A stretch of DNA of 64,000 nucleotides from Catalinimonas alkaloidigena. Its GTDB lineage: Bacteria; Bacteroidota; Bacteroidia; Cytophagales; Flexibacteraceae. The stretch is from contig NZ_FNFO01000015.1 of assembly GCF_900100765.1 (NCBI RefSeq), forward strand, positions 1 through 64,000, given 5' to 3'. Numbering within the stretch: the stretch's first letter is position 1; each line of letters opens with the position of its first letter. The notes under the pieces were generated by a model. That model had not been told where the DNA came from and made no database searches. It saw only the letters and a list, made by a program, of their open reading frames with translations. Of this stretch, positions 54,126 to 62,090 are shown piece by piece. The translations under genes were made by a program, and so were the position numbers.

Positions 54126-54186
54126 TTTGTAGATCAAAGATAAATTGCTACCTTAGTGTATACTGTAACGATACGGTATACACTAA
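54126..54186 (+). promoter_or_regulatory. higBA promoter with palindromic operator
   Basis: TTTG (54126-54129) and TACCTTAG (54149-54156) fit the -33/-7 pattern. Overlapping the -7 box is a perfect 11-bp inverted repeat, TTAGTGTATAC (54153-54163) and GTATACACTAA (54176-54186), with a 12-base spacer. HigA-type antitoxins repress their own promoter by binding such palindromes. Confidence 0.7.
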
Positions 54187-54198
54187 CCCGTATATGTA

Positions 54199-54477
54199 GT
54201 GATACACAGTTTTAAAAGTAAACCGCTTCGAAAGCTATTTGAAAAAGGAGATGCCAGCGGTTTACCGCCTGAACAGGTGCAGAAGATACGACGTATTCTA
54301 TTTAGATTGAATACAGCAAAGAGTCTCAAGGATTTAAATGCTCCCGGTCTAGGGCTTCACAAGTTAACCGGAAATCTGGAAGGATTTCATGCCGTTAAGG
54401 TAACGGGCAACTGGAGAATCATCTTCAGGTTTGAAGAGGAAACTACGTATGACGTTAATTATATCGACTATCACTAA
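54199..54477 (+). CDS. higB: HigB-type toxin (RelE/ParE superfamily)
   Basis: A 92-residue mRNA-interferase toxin. It starts at the GTG 54199 (MIHSFKSKPLRKLFEKGDAS) just after the operator and shows LRKLFE, QVQKIRRILFRLNTAKSLKD, LNAPGLGLHKLTGNLEGFHA and VKVTGNWRIIFRFEEE, the typical HigB order ending with YDVNYIDYH. It cleaves mRNA on the ribosome when not bound by HigA. The toxin-first order and the palindromic promoter are characteristic of higBA. Confidence 0.94.
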   Translation: MIHSFKSKPLRKLFEKGDASGLPPEQVQKIRRILFRLNTAKSLKDLNAPGLGLHKLTGNLEGFHAVKVTGNWRIIFRFEEETTYDVNYIDYH

Positions 54478-54543
54478 ATAACAGCCATGGCTTAGCGAGC
54501 TTACAATTCTGAACCTTTCTCTCACAATATCCCCGGTCTGACA

Positions 54544-54852
54544 ATGTCCACTATTCACATAATGTATAATCCTCCCCATCCCGGAGAGATTATACGAGAA
54601 GACTACATGACCCCTCTTGAACTTAATGTAACGGAAACTGCCGAGGCATTAGGAATCACCAGGGCGAACCTATCTCGAATCCTGAACGGCCATGCAGGCA
54701 TTTCGCCCAATATGGCATTAAGACTATCGATGGCCTTTAGTACTAGCCCCGATATGTGGCTGAACATGCAATTGCAGTACGACCTATGGCAGGAAAGCCA
54801 ACATCACCCCGAGATGAAGGTCAAACAGTTATATAGTACTGAAGAAGCTTAA
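54544..54852 (+). CDS. higA: HigA-type antitoxin (XRE)
   Basis: A 102-residue antitoxin with an HTH of the Cro/C1 type: PPHPGEIIREDYMTPLELNV, ETAEALGITRANLSRILNGH, ISPNMALRLSMAFSTSPDMW. It should bind HigB and repress the operon through the palindrome at 54153-54186. It lies 66 bases after higB. A later Met at residue 7 (MYNPPHPGE) may be the real start. It is followed by a strong terminator. Confidence 0.95.
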   Translation: MSTIHIMYNPPHPGEIIREDYMTPLELNVTETAEALGITRANLSRILNGHAGISPNMALRLSMAFSTSPDMWLNMQLQYDLWQESQHHPEMKVKQLYSTEEA

Positions 54853-54856
54853 CAAA

Positions 54857-54887
54857 GAACCCGGCCACACCAGCCGGGTTCTCTTTT
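54857..54887 (+). terminator. terminator of higBA
   Basis: GAACCCGGC (54857-54865) and GCCGGGTTC (54873-54881), perfect 9-bp stem with a 7-base loop followed by TCTTTT. It follows the higA stop by 4 bases. Confidence 0.85.
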
Positions 54888-54982
54888 ACTTGGTACATGA
54901 GAGCGCTCGTGTGTTCATTTTATAGGGTAGTTCTCCTGTATCGCGCCTCGCTATAATATTATGACTAGGGTGTGTCTGCAAA

Positions 54983-55125
54983 CTAAGCGAAAAGTTTGAT
55001 GGCAGCTATAAAGATGACCGCTTCATAATTAGCGGCTCTTTTCTCGTATCCACTCGTCTGAACTGCTTAAGCCGTTTGATGACGCCGCCTTTAGGTTTGC
55101 TGTGTAGTACAAAAGCAAGAATGAG
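54983..55125 (-). pseudogene. IS5-family transposase C-terminal remnant
   Basis: Minus-strand reading gives RLKQFRRVDTR and, after one frame change, RAANYEAVIFIAAIKLFA followed by TAG (54983-54985), which matches the last residues of IS5-type transposases (RRxxTRYDKxAxNYxA...). A GGGTGTGTCTGCAAAC word just after the stop resembles the terminal repeat of that element group. Everything upstream of the last 40 codons is absent. The transposase copy is therefore dead and the fragment only marks an old insertion. Confidence 0.65.
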
Positions 55126-55227
55126 CGTAGCTTTAAAAACAATACCGGTTCAGGTGAACTATGGCCGCCGCTGGACAAGACCCAATCCGCGATTCAGTAC
55201 CTGAGCTGGTTAATAAGGGTAAGCTCC

Positions 55228-55356
55228 AACCGGGTGGCCGGAGCCATAGAAATTCGGGTAAGACCCATTAATAAGCGGGGCGCCCCGTGGCGTTTTGAAA
55301 GTGCTCTATCATTCATTTTAACTTGATAGCTATGCAATGGCACCGGCCACCCGGTT
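55228..55356. repeat. 14-bp inverted repeat
   Basis: AACCGGGTGGCCGG (55228-55241) and its exact complement CCGGCCACCCGGTT (55343-55356), 101 bases apart. The right arm lies within the ParA-like remnant. It may delimit a small insertion. Confidence 0.5.
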
Positions 55357-55626
55357 TTGTTTTTCATCGGAGTGGACGTTAGCGGCCCTCCGCGCGGCAA
55401 AAACGCTCTTGACTTCGCTGTGAGAAATTGTCATCAGATGTTTTTTCATGTACAGATCAGTAACACTTCTACGGGGCTGGCTCGGCGTATCGATCAATAC
55501 AATATCGTAGTTCTCGTCCGCCGCGCCGATGTATTCGCGGAACCGGAGTATGGGAAGGTCTCCCTCGTGTTCCGTCTCCCAACTGAAGGACCCCACCGGA
55601 TAGAGACTATCCCCACCCTCTTTCAC
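55330..55626 (-). pseudogene. possible ParA-like ATPase remnant
   Basis: A 98-codon frame reading LPILRFREYIGAADENYDIV then LIDTPSQPRRSVTDLYMKKH. The NYDIVLIDTP segment matches the second ATPase motif (D-x-V-L-I-D-x-P-P) of ParA/Soj partition proteins, and the preceding helix fits. The Walker A region and the rest of the gene are missing. It is probably the debris of a plasmid partition gene and supports a plasmid origin for the region. Confidence is limited because only one motif remains. Confidence 0.4.
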
Positions 55627-55681
55627 TTCTTGTCGGCGGATGCTGATGGCGGATTGCTGGGGATCGGCATCTGTCCTGCGG

Positions 55682-56074
55682 GTGGAAGACGTGCGGCTCG
55701 ACTAGGGACAAATCTGAGTACTGGGCAAGGGCAAGGCCACCCGCAAGCCGGTGAAGTTGTTTGCCGCAGCGGCCGAAGCGGTGCGGTTGTACCGAGCGGC
55801 CGCCCCGGAGGGGGCCGGAGCGCTGTTTCCGGGGCTGACCATGGCGCAGGTGCGCAAGTGGGTGAACGGCTATCTGCACGCCTTGGGCCTGAAGTCGGCG
55901 CGGGTGTCCGCGCACTCGCTGCGGCACACGGCCGGGCAGGTGCTCATCGCCAAGGGGGTGGATCCGGTGCACGTGCAGCGGTAGTTGCGCCACGAGCAGT
56001 TCGAGACCACCCAGTTCTACATCCGCCAGCAGACCGAAAAGGACTACTTCCACCAGATGCCCGATCAGGTCTGA
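55682..56074 (+). pseudogene. tyrosine recombinase C-terminal remnant with stop codons
   Basis: One frame carries VEDVRLD then a TAG, GQI then a TGA, VLGKGKATRKPVKLFAAAAE, LGLKSARVSAHSLRHTAGQV, LIAKGVDPVHVQR then a TAG (55982-55984), and LRHEQFETTQFYIRQQTEKD to a TGA at 56072-56074. The HSLRHT and RHEQFETTQFYI segments are the catalytic boxes of a tyrosine recombinase related to that at 52894. Three in-frame stops and the missing N-terminal half make it dead. Its GC content is much higher than that of the intact recombinase. Confidence 0.75.
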
Positions 56075-56841
56075 CCCGGCTTTGAAATGTCTCTAGCCTA
56101 CGCTATACTATATTATATATAATATATAGTGTATAATGTATAATATAAAATATAAAATATAAAATATAAAATATATGTTTTAGGTCGTTGCCACCTCAGT
56201 TCCGTAGTACGAAATGGGGAACCAGATGGATATGCATTGACCGAAAAGCCGCTTACGGTAACGCTAGCGGATGGACTTTGAGCAGCGGGGACGGGTGGTG
56301 TTTGGCGAGCCGGAAGCCTTCCCATCGCCCCCTCGGAGCATCAGGCATCGTTACGTTTTGCCTGCATGCCCTCCGGACTCTACCCCCTTCGCCTGATGGG
56401 AATGAGCCTGGCGCCGGTTGCCCGGTTGCGTTGACTGCCACATCAGCCCCACAAAGTCCACGTACACCTCATGCGTTTCTTCTCGGCTAACGAAGCGTCC
56501 CTGAGGATGCGTTCAACGACCTCTGCAGCAGCTGGAGGGGGCGTTTGATCGCCCTGGACGGAAGTGCTGAGGGGAGTGGAGACGTCAGCGGTACAAAGCC
56601 TTTCTACTTATCGTTGCAAAGCTATTCCGCGGGCCCGCACACCAGGCCTGCCCGGCGTGTCAAGGGTGCGCTGCGCGCCAGCCCCTTTTTAGCGTACCCT
56701 GAAAGCCCTCGCGCCGTAAGCCGGGACTGGCCCCTGGACACGCCTTTTTCCGCTCCATGAAGTGGCAACTACGTGAGAGAAGGCCCCCCTCACCGGGATT
56801 GCCGGAAGCATTTTTTCTTTCACAAAAACCCCCTTTTACCC
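56075..56841. other. gap with AT-rich heptamer repeats
   Basis: The first 110 bases are almost pure A/T (56107-56180), including the heptamer repeat. The remainder is GC-rich without a supportable gene on either strand. It is the border between the recombinase remnant and the plasmid-type genes. Confidence 0.4.
56142..56175. repeat. 7-bp tandem repeat (AATATAA)n
   Basis: Period-7 repeat with unit AATATAA, about 4.9 copies at 56142-56175, within a longer AT-only stretch. A second heptamer array of another unit lies at 62659-62782, beyond the rep and mob genes. Confidence 0.6.
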
Positions 56842-58011
56842 ATGGAGCGTACTTCGCAAAAAACCGATCTTTACCAACTGATCACCGACCTGATGATCGA
56901 AAAACTGGAAGCGGGCCAGGTGCCCTGGCGCAAGCCCTGGAGTAACTACGGCCTGCCGAAGAATTTCTACACCGGACGGGAGTACCGCGGCATCAATGCG
57001 TTTTTACTGCATAGCCTGCCCGATACGCCGCCCTACTACCTCACGTTCCGGCAAGCCAGGTTGCTGGGCGGTCATATTCGTAAGGGAGCCCGTGCGGTGC
57101 CCGTCGTCTACTGGAACCGTTCCTACCGGGAGGCGGAGAGCGGTCGCAAGCTGACCGAGGAACAAGCCCGGCAGCACCCGGCCGACGCGGTGATCGTGCA
57201 TCCCTATTTAAAAGCCTACTGGGTTTTTCCCGTGACCGCGACCGAGGGCATCGCCTGGCAGGAGGCGCAGCCGCAACCGGCGTCCGCTCCGGTACTCGCC
57301 CCCTTACAGGCGGCCGAAGCGATCGTGAGCGGCATGCCTTGTCCGCCCCTGGTGCAGCACGAAGCGCCGCAGGCCTATTACCAGCCGGCCCGGGATCTGG
57401 TCAACCTGCCCGCCCCAGCGCTGTTCTCCCGGCCGGAAGAGTACTACAGCACGCTGTTTCATGAACTGATTCACAGTACCGGCCACCGCAAGCGGCTGCA
57501 CCGGGTGGAACTGGACGAACTTAGCAGCGGCACGGCCGCCATGAAGCGGGAGAGTTACAGCAAGGAGGAACTTACGGCCGAATTGGGGGCAGCTTTCCTC
57601 TGTGGGGTGGCCGGACTCACCCCCGCGACGGTCGACAATTCCGCCGCCTACCTCGCCGGATGGCTCCGGGCGCTACGCAACGACCGGAAGTTCTTGGTCG
57701 AGGCCGCCGGGAAGGCCCAGAAGGCAGCCGACTACATTCGCGGTCTGACTCCCCCTGCGGAAGCGGGCGCCCCTGCAGAAGGAACGACCGAACGCGCTAC
57801 CGCGGCAAAAGCGGAAGATAAGGTTCCCTACGTACGCCTGGCGACCAACCAGCAAAAGGCGGATGTGCTTTTGCTGCTGAGCCATCGGCAAATCACGGCC
57901 GAGGAAAAACGGGACTGGGTGGCGGGCATCAACCGCCTTCCTTACGAGCGTGCCCAACAGCTGATCCGCAACCTGAAGGCGCTCATCCGGCAGCGCAACG
58001 GCGAACGGTGA
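56842..58011 (+). CDS. ArdC-like antirestriction / zincin-type protein
   Basis: A 389-residue protein typical of conjugative and mobilizable plasmids. The N-terminal half is the ArdC DNA-binding domain (DLYQLITDLMIEKLEAGQVP then WRKPWSNYGLPKNFYTGREY, RGINAFLL, GGHIRKGARAVPVVYW). The second half is a zinc metallopeptidase-like domain with HELIHSTGH at 207-215 and KEELTAELGAAFLC. A charged tail follows (TNQQKADVLLLLSHRQITAE). ArdC proteins protect incoming DNA from restriction. The ATG at 56842 (MERTSQKTDL) is chosen over one at 56773 that would add a low-quality leader. A strong terminator follows its stop. Confidence 0.92.
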   Translation: MERTSQKTDLYQLITDLMIEKLEAGQVPWRKPWSNYGLPKNFYTGREYRGINAFLLHSLPDTPPYYLTFRQARLLGGHIRKGARAVPVVYWNRSYREAESGRKLTEEQARQHPADAVIVHPYLKAYWVFPVTATEGIAWQEAQPQPASAPVLAPLQAAEAIVSGMPCPPLVQHEAPQAYYQPARDLVNLPAPALFSRPEEYYSTLFHELIHSTGHRKRLHRVELDELSSGTAAMKRESYSKEELTAELGAAFLCGVAGLTPATVDNSAAYLAGWLRALRNDRKFLVEAAGKAQKAADYIRGLTPPAEAGAPAEGTTERATAAKAEDKVPYVRLATNQQKADVLLLLSHRQITAEEKRDWVAGINRLPYERAQQLIRNLKALIRQRNGER

Positions 58012-58019
58012 AAAAATCG

Positions 58020-58050
58020 CCGCCCGCTCCGGCGGGCGGTTTTGCTTTTT
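58020..58050 (+). terminator. rho-independent terminator of the ardC-like gene
   Basis: CCGCCCGC (58020-58027) and GCGGGCGG (58032-58039), perfect 8-bp stem with a 4-base loop and a TTTTGCTTTTT tract, 8 bases after the stop. Confidence 0.85.
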
Positions 58051-58171
58051 ACCCGGAAGGTCTTTCTCGCCGCTGGTTCAGCGGGCATTTTTCAGCAAGC
58101 CTGCGTCAGCAGGACCGTTGTGTGAGCGGAGCGTAATTCGTATCTTCACTTCAACAACCCTTTGAGCCCTC

Positions 58172-58453
58172 ATGAGCCAGCTGTCTTTGCTTACCGGTTC
58201 CGCCGCTCCGATTCCACAGCGGTATCAGCAGATCCTCGACCTGCTCGATGGCTATACGAAAGGCACGGTCAGCTATGAGACGATCCTCAACCTGGATGAA
58301 GAGGAAAAACGCCTGGCTCGCAACTACCGCAGGCAGCGCATGAATGCCTGGGTCGAAGAATTCGTTCCGGAAGTCAAAGACCTGGATCAAGATGAGTCTC
58401 GTTTCCTGGAGGGGGGAGCCGATGCCGCCTTTGACGACGACGCTACGCAATAA
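58172..58453 (+). CDS. small acidic hypothetical protein
   Basis: A 93-residue product from the ATG 58172 (MSQLSLLTGSAAPIPQRYQQ) with a helical, charged centre (LNLDEEEKRLARNYRRQRMN) and an acidic tail (EFVPEVKDLDQDESRFLEGG then DDDATQ). No family is recognised. It is 26 bases upstream of the PRTase-like gene, in the same direction, so the two are likely co-expressed. It may be a partner or antidote of that protein, or an unrelated plasmid gene. Confidence 0.6.
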   Translation: MSQLSLLTGSAAPIPQRYQQILDLLDGYTKGTVSYETILNLDEEEKRLARNYRRQRMNAWVEEFVPEVKDLDQDESRFLEGGADAAFDDDATQ

Positions 58454-58479
58454 CCTACGCCGCTTCTGCCCCGTTCCTG

Positions 58480-59370
58480 TTGACCCGCTTTACCCTACCA
58501 GACGCGCTGAACGTCCCTTTTCAGGGTGGCCCGGACGACGAGCTGAACACGCTTCGCCTGCGCTACCTCAAAAAAGAGCTTCGAGAGAATCCGGCCGTTA
58601 AGGCGGGCTACATCCGGCAAGGCGTGCAGGCTTTTTTGCCAGGGATGCAGAAACTTATCGATCGTCTGCCGAAAGGAAGCCAGCTTCTGATCACGCCTTC
58701 TGCCAGTAATACCAACCGCATCCCTGTTTTACTGGCCGTGGCCATGCAGAAGCAACGACCTGATTTGCAGCTGATCAATCTGCGGGAAAAGATGGTACGT
58801 GTACTTCATGAGACGGAAAGCAAAGTAAAGGATAATTACGCCGTGCGGGCCGTTGATCCCCGGCGTTACCGGATCCACCAACAACTGGTGCAGCGGGCTT
58901 CCGTGCTGCACCAGGCCCCCCTTTATTTGTTGGATGATTCCATTTCAGAGGGCGATACAACGATGATGCTGCACCGGGAGCTGTCGCGTGCCGGCATCCA
59001 CGCGCAAGGGGGCATCCTCACGGCGGTAGCCCGGGAGCGCTACCATGTACGTACGTCTGACCTGACCAGGCTGTACGAAAAGTTACTCCCCCATTGTCCC
59101 AAGGACTACTCCCGGGAGGCACTCGCACAGGAGCTGTACCAGGTGTTCGCCGGTTTTCCCCGTAAGAAACTCCTCAACTTCGAGCGGTCCTGCAGTATAG
59201 GGTCGCTGCGCAAGCACCCCCTCCAGGCATTTGATTTCCTGCGGCAAACGGCTACGTATCTGGTAGCGGCCTCACTCGACCCCCACCAGGTCGTGCAGCG
59301 ACTGGCACAGTTTCAGGCTTCCCAGGTACGAGCGGAATCCCCCGAACGCAAAAGAGGAGTTGGACGCTGA
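58480..59370 (+). CDS. phosphoribosyltransferase-like protein of plasmid type
   Basis: A 296-residue protein without a named family. Its centre has the hallmark of a type I phosphoribosyltransferase: beta strand and PRPP loop LYLLDDSISEGDTTMMLHRE at 148-167 (hydrophobic strand, D-D-S-x-S-E-G-D-T-T), with an upstream strand LLITPSASNTNRIPVLLAVA (69-88) that fits the PPi-loop position. N-terminal 50 residues and C-terminal 120 are helical additions, the latter with LFKR-type basic patches. The start is a TTG at 58480. In plasmid context it might act in nucleotide salvage, NAD metabolism or a defence/counter-defence reaction; none is established. Related proteins probably occur on other Bacteroidota plasmids. 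Confidence 0.55.
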   Translation: MTRFTLPDALNVPFQGGPDDELNTLRLRYLKKELRENPAVKAGYIRQGVQAFLPGMQKLIDRLPKGSQLLITPSASNTNRIPVLLAVAMQKQRPDLQLINLREKMVRVLHETESKVKDNYAVRAVDPRRYRIHQQLVQRASVLHQAPLYLLDDSISEGDTTMMLHRELSRAGIHAQGGILTAVARERYHVRTSDLTRLYEKLLPHCPKDYSREALAQELYQVFAGFPRKKLLNFERSCSIGSLRKHPLQAFDFLRQTATYLVAASLDPHQVVQRLAQFQASQVRAESPERKRGVGR

Positions 59371-59859
59371 AAACTCCCTAAAACTCCGTGCAGAGCGCTT
59401 GGAGAGTAAGACGCGTCTACAACCTGCGGGAATCCTTCTGCCTACGCGCTGATGCGCCTTAAAAACCTCTATTAGTTATGAGGTGTCACGTATTACATAT
59501 TATTTCTTTTGTTCATCCGGATGCCGATGGGACACGAGCTCAGGGCGTAAGGTCGTACAAGCGTAACAAGAGAAAGACAGGGAAGGGCCGGTTCATCTTC
59601 TGAGGCGGAATCGTTGGTCGGCCTGCAGTAGGGAAAGCAGGTAGAGATGCGCTCCTCCCCCACCCTGGTGTACTTTGACACGGGGTTCGGGCATACAGGC
59701 CTGATCAACGGGGGGCCGCTTCGGCTTACCTCCCCCACACAGCGCCGTCCGGCTCAACCCGGTCAGTGGCTTCAGGTGTATCGTACCCCCGCGCCGCCCT
59801 TCCCACGTATAGTATCTTAAGACCGGATTGTTTACCTTATTGCCGTAGCCCGCTACGTA
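59371..59859. other. gap with a possible mobile-element tail
   Basis: No intact gene. On the minus strand one frame reads GKPKRPPVDQACMPEPRVKV and then HQGGGGAHLYLLSLLQAD (about 59590-59740), preceded by GAGCCGGACGGCGCTGTGTG-like DNA. This resembles the 3' tail of group II introns or related elements of Bacteroidota as I remember them; no reverse transcriptase is present. The rest shows no feature. Confidence 0.35.
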
Positions 59860-60030
59860 ATGAACCTCTTCGTCCCCCTTTTCCTGATTACGCTGGGCTG
59901 GCTAGGTCATTACCTGCTGGAGCGGTATCGCCGGCTCCTTTCGCCGGGCGTGAGGGATGCCTTCAGCCTCATGATCATTCTCTGTATGTTTACGGGAGCC
60001 ATGATGTGCCTGCAGCAACTCTTTTCGTAA
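59860..60030 (+). CDS. small membrane protein
   Basis: A 56-residue protein with two hydrophobic stretches: MNLFVPLFLITLGWLGHYLL at the N-terminus and SLMIILCMFTGAMMCLQQLF at the C-terminus, linked by a basic ERYRRLLSPGVRDAF. It should insert twice in the membrane. It ends 19 bases before the rep gene. The ATG at 59860 follows TAC GTA and is the only sensible start. Function unknown; possibly a plasmid stability or entry-exclusion type peptide. Confidence 0.5.
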   Translation: MNLFVPLFLITLGWLGHYLLERYRRLLSPGVRDAFSLMIILCMFTGAMMCLQQLFS

Positions 60031-60036
60031 CGGGTT

Positions 60037-60044
60037 TACCTTTG
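60037..60044 (+). promoter_or_regulatory. -7 box of the rep gene, leaderless promoter
   Basis: TACCTTTG is an exact TAnnTTTG -7 box, only 5 bases before the ATG of the replication gene at 60050, so the transcript would start at or next to the start codon. It lies just after the stop of the small membrane protein gene. Confidence 0.6.
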
Positions 60045-60049
60045 CCGCT

Positions 60050-61165
60050 ATGTCGAACACGAACACACGCTTCCATCAGAGTATTGCCAAAGAACCGTTT
60101 CGTCTCGCCGTTTTCCGGGAAGATGAGATGCTGGTGAAAACGTTTTTGGTATATGCGTGCTACAAGTTGGATACCGATGTGTTTGGCTTTCGCCGGATCG
60201 ATCTAAAGGATTTTGCGCAGGAGATGGGTTACAGCACCATCAGCCATTTTCAGGAGCGTGTCCCGGATCCGATTCAGCTGCAAGGAAAAAGTGCGGAAGA
60301 GATCGCGGCCATGCGGGCAGACCCGGACGTGTTTATCTTCGAGACGCGCTTTGAAAACATGCTGTATAAACTTCACGACATCAGTGTGGACCTGATGCAC
60401 CGGGAAGATTACGATGCGAACACCAATCGCTTTACCCTGCGGAAAGAGCGCCTGCTCCAGGAGGTACACGTGTATGAGGACAAACACAACCGCAACCGGA
60501 AATACTACGACGTCAAGTTCACCGAGTACTTCCTGACCAGCCTGTCACAGCGCTACTTGTTGCTGGACAAACGTGCTTACTCCAGTTTGAGTCTGCACAC
60601 TAAGAAAATCAGAATCCAGGATCTGTACCTTCGCCTGGTGGAAGCCAAGCATTCCTTACGCCTGAAGGGCATCAACGCCTATGAAGAAAATTTCGATGCC
60701 CTGTGCCGCTGCCTGGGCATCGATCATTATACGACCCAGAAGCGCAAAAAGCAGAAGCTGAACGAATGCTTCGACCTGATTCAGACCCATTCCCCCGAAC
60801 TCAATTTTGTGGTCCAGTGGGCGGCGAACGGGAAGCACCTGTACAAGCCGATTGTCTGTTACGGTGAGAACGTTCCCCTAACCAAGATGCAGCGCAAACG
60901 CCTGCGGATGTACATCTTCAACAGTCTGTTGCGCTACACCTTCCTGAATGCCTTTGTCGAACTGCATCGCCAGTACTACAACCAGGACGGACGGTATTAC
61001 TTCGAGCAATGGATGAAAAATCCAGTAGCCAACGTTGAGGAAAAGCGACTGGCCTACCGGGAGGCGCATGAAATGTGCTTCAATAAGCCCGTGGAAAATA
61101 CGGAAGCCATCGACTTTTATATCAATTACCAACGGCATCTGGGTATAGGTCCAGAAGAAACATAA
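60050..61165 (+). CDS. rep: plasmid replication initiator (RepB/Rep_3-like)
   Basis: A 371-residue protein with two winged-helix regions as in RepB/Rep_3 initiators. It opens MSNTNTRFHQSIAKEPFRLA; the first winged helix contains FLVYACYKLDTDVFGFRRID and LKDFAQEMGYSTISHFQERV; the second region has KFTEYFLTSLSQRYLLLDKR, YSSLSLHTKKIRIQDLYLRL and NFDALCRCLGIDHYTTQKRK. The charged C-terminal part ends LREAHEMCF-like and a Gly-rich tail. It lies directly upstream of eleven iterons, the expected binding sites for such a protein. Together they form a self-contained iteron-type origin. The stop at 61163-61165 lies within a 16-bp AT repeat that also occurs at 56166. Confidence 0.85.
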   Translation: MSNTNTRFHQSIAKEPFRLAVFREDEMLVKTFLVYACYKLDTDVFGFRRIDLKDFAQEMGYSTISHFQERVPDPIQLQGKSAEEIAAMRADPDVFIFETRFENMLYKLHDISVDLMHREDYDANTNRFTLRKERLLQEVHVYEDKHNRNRKYYDVKFTEYFLTSLSQRYLLLDKRAYSSLSLHTKKIRIQDLYLRLVEAKHSLRLKGINAYEENFDALCRCLGIDHYTTQKRKKQKLNECFDLIQTHSPELNFVVQWAANGKHLYKPIVCYGENVPLTKMQRKRLRMYIFNSLLRYTFLNAFVELHRQYYNQDGRYYFEQWMKNPVANVEEKRLAYREAHEMCFNKPVENTEAIDFYINYQRHLGIGPEET

Positions 61166-61297
61166 AATATATGTTTTTAGGATAGGCTTGTACTAGCCGA
61201 TAAACAGGGTTGGTTATATAATAAAAACTATGTTTAACAAGCGTTATGTCTCCTGTTCCCTATTTAACCCGAATGGATACTTGTGCAGGCCATAGCC

Positions 61298-61869
61298 CTC
61301 CCTATCCGGTACTTCAGGTGCTTCCGCCTAGTTCTTGACCCCTCCGTATCTGGTACCAAGACCACTCCCTATTTGGTACTGGTAAGCGGAGAGGGCCTCT
61401 TGGTCCTGCAAAACAATAGCTTGATAAATGCTTTTTAGGAAACAAAATATAATTTTATTGTAGAAACATATGATATTACCTGTTTGGTCTATCTGCCTTC
61501 ACGTGCTATAGCCCCTATTCTCCGCATCCGGTACCCTAGCGATTGCAACTAAAACGCATCGCTCCCTATCTGGTACCAACCCCTCCCTAGCCGGTACCAA
61601 CCCCTCCCCATCTGGTACCAGTGGCTTACCGCTCCCTATTCGGTACCAGCCAGATAGCGTCTGTGTGGATTAAAGGCTGATTTAAAAGGAATCAGCCGCC
61701 ACCACCCTGAAAATTGACTTGTAACCGCTCCCTATCCGGTACTTAACGCATGAAAAAATCCTTTATTCTGACCACTGAGAAGCTCATGCCCTCCTTATCT
61801 GGTACCCTTTAAGTAGAATAAAATAACTACAACGCTGTAAGTATTTAAAATAGAGTACCGGATAAGGAG
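61298..61869. repeat. iteron array of a plasmid origin (11 copies)
   Basis: A 15-bp word, consensus CTCCCTATCYGGTAC, occurs ten times on the plus strand: 61298, 61342, 61365, 61520, 61562, 61583, 61604, 61632, 61728 and 61791 (start positions), with one or two mismatches in some, and once inverted at 61855-61869 (GTACCGGATAAGGAG). Copies at 61562, 61583 and 61604 are exactly 21 bp apart (two helical turns); the others are 23-155 bp apart. They follow the rep gene and precede the MobC-like gene. This is the typical layout of an iteron-controlled replication origin. AT-rich patches at 61430-61480 and 61810-61850 could be the unwinding element. Confidence 0.88.
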
Positions 61870-62009
61870 AAGACTTTCCACACAGCTAGCAAATGCCTTT
61901 TTTGCTAGGCGATCGATTTTTACTCTAGGGGAAGGGAAGAACATTGAAACGCTTCTACTCCTAAACAGGCTGCCGCTTGGGTTAGGCGTTCGCAAAAAAG
62001 CAAGATGTC

Positions 62010-62027
62010 TTTTGTGGTACCACAAAA
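62010..62027. promoter_or_regulatory. perfect 18-bp palindrome upstream of MobC-like gene
   Basis: TTTTGTGGTACCACAAAA, a perfect palindrome (9-bp arms, no loop), 63 bases before the ATG of the MobC-like gene and 140 bases after the inverted iteron. It is a likely repressor site or part of the transfer origin. Confidence 0.65.
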
Positions 62028-62090
62028 CAGGTAATTTACGGCATCACACCTCGTAGAGGCCCTTTCTCCTGTATTTATCCTTTAAAATCC

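Noticed and set aside
61298-61869. Repeats that look like a CRISPR array
   Set aside because: Copies are 15 bp, irregularly spaced (21-155 bp), partly inverted and adjacent to a rep gene; this is an iteron array, not repeat-spacer units.
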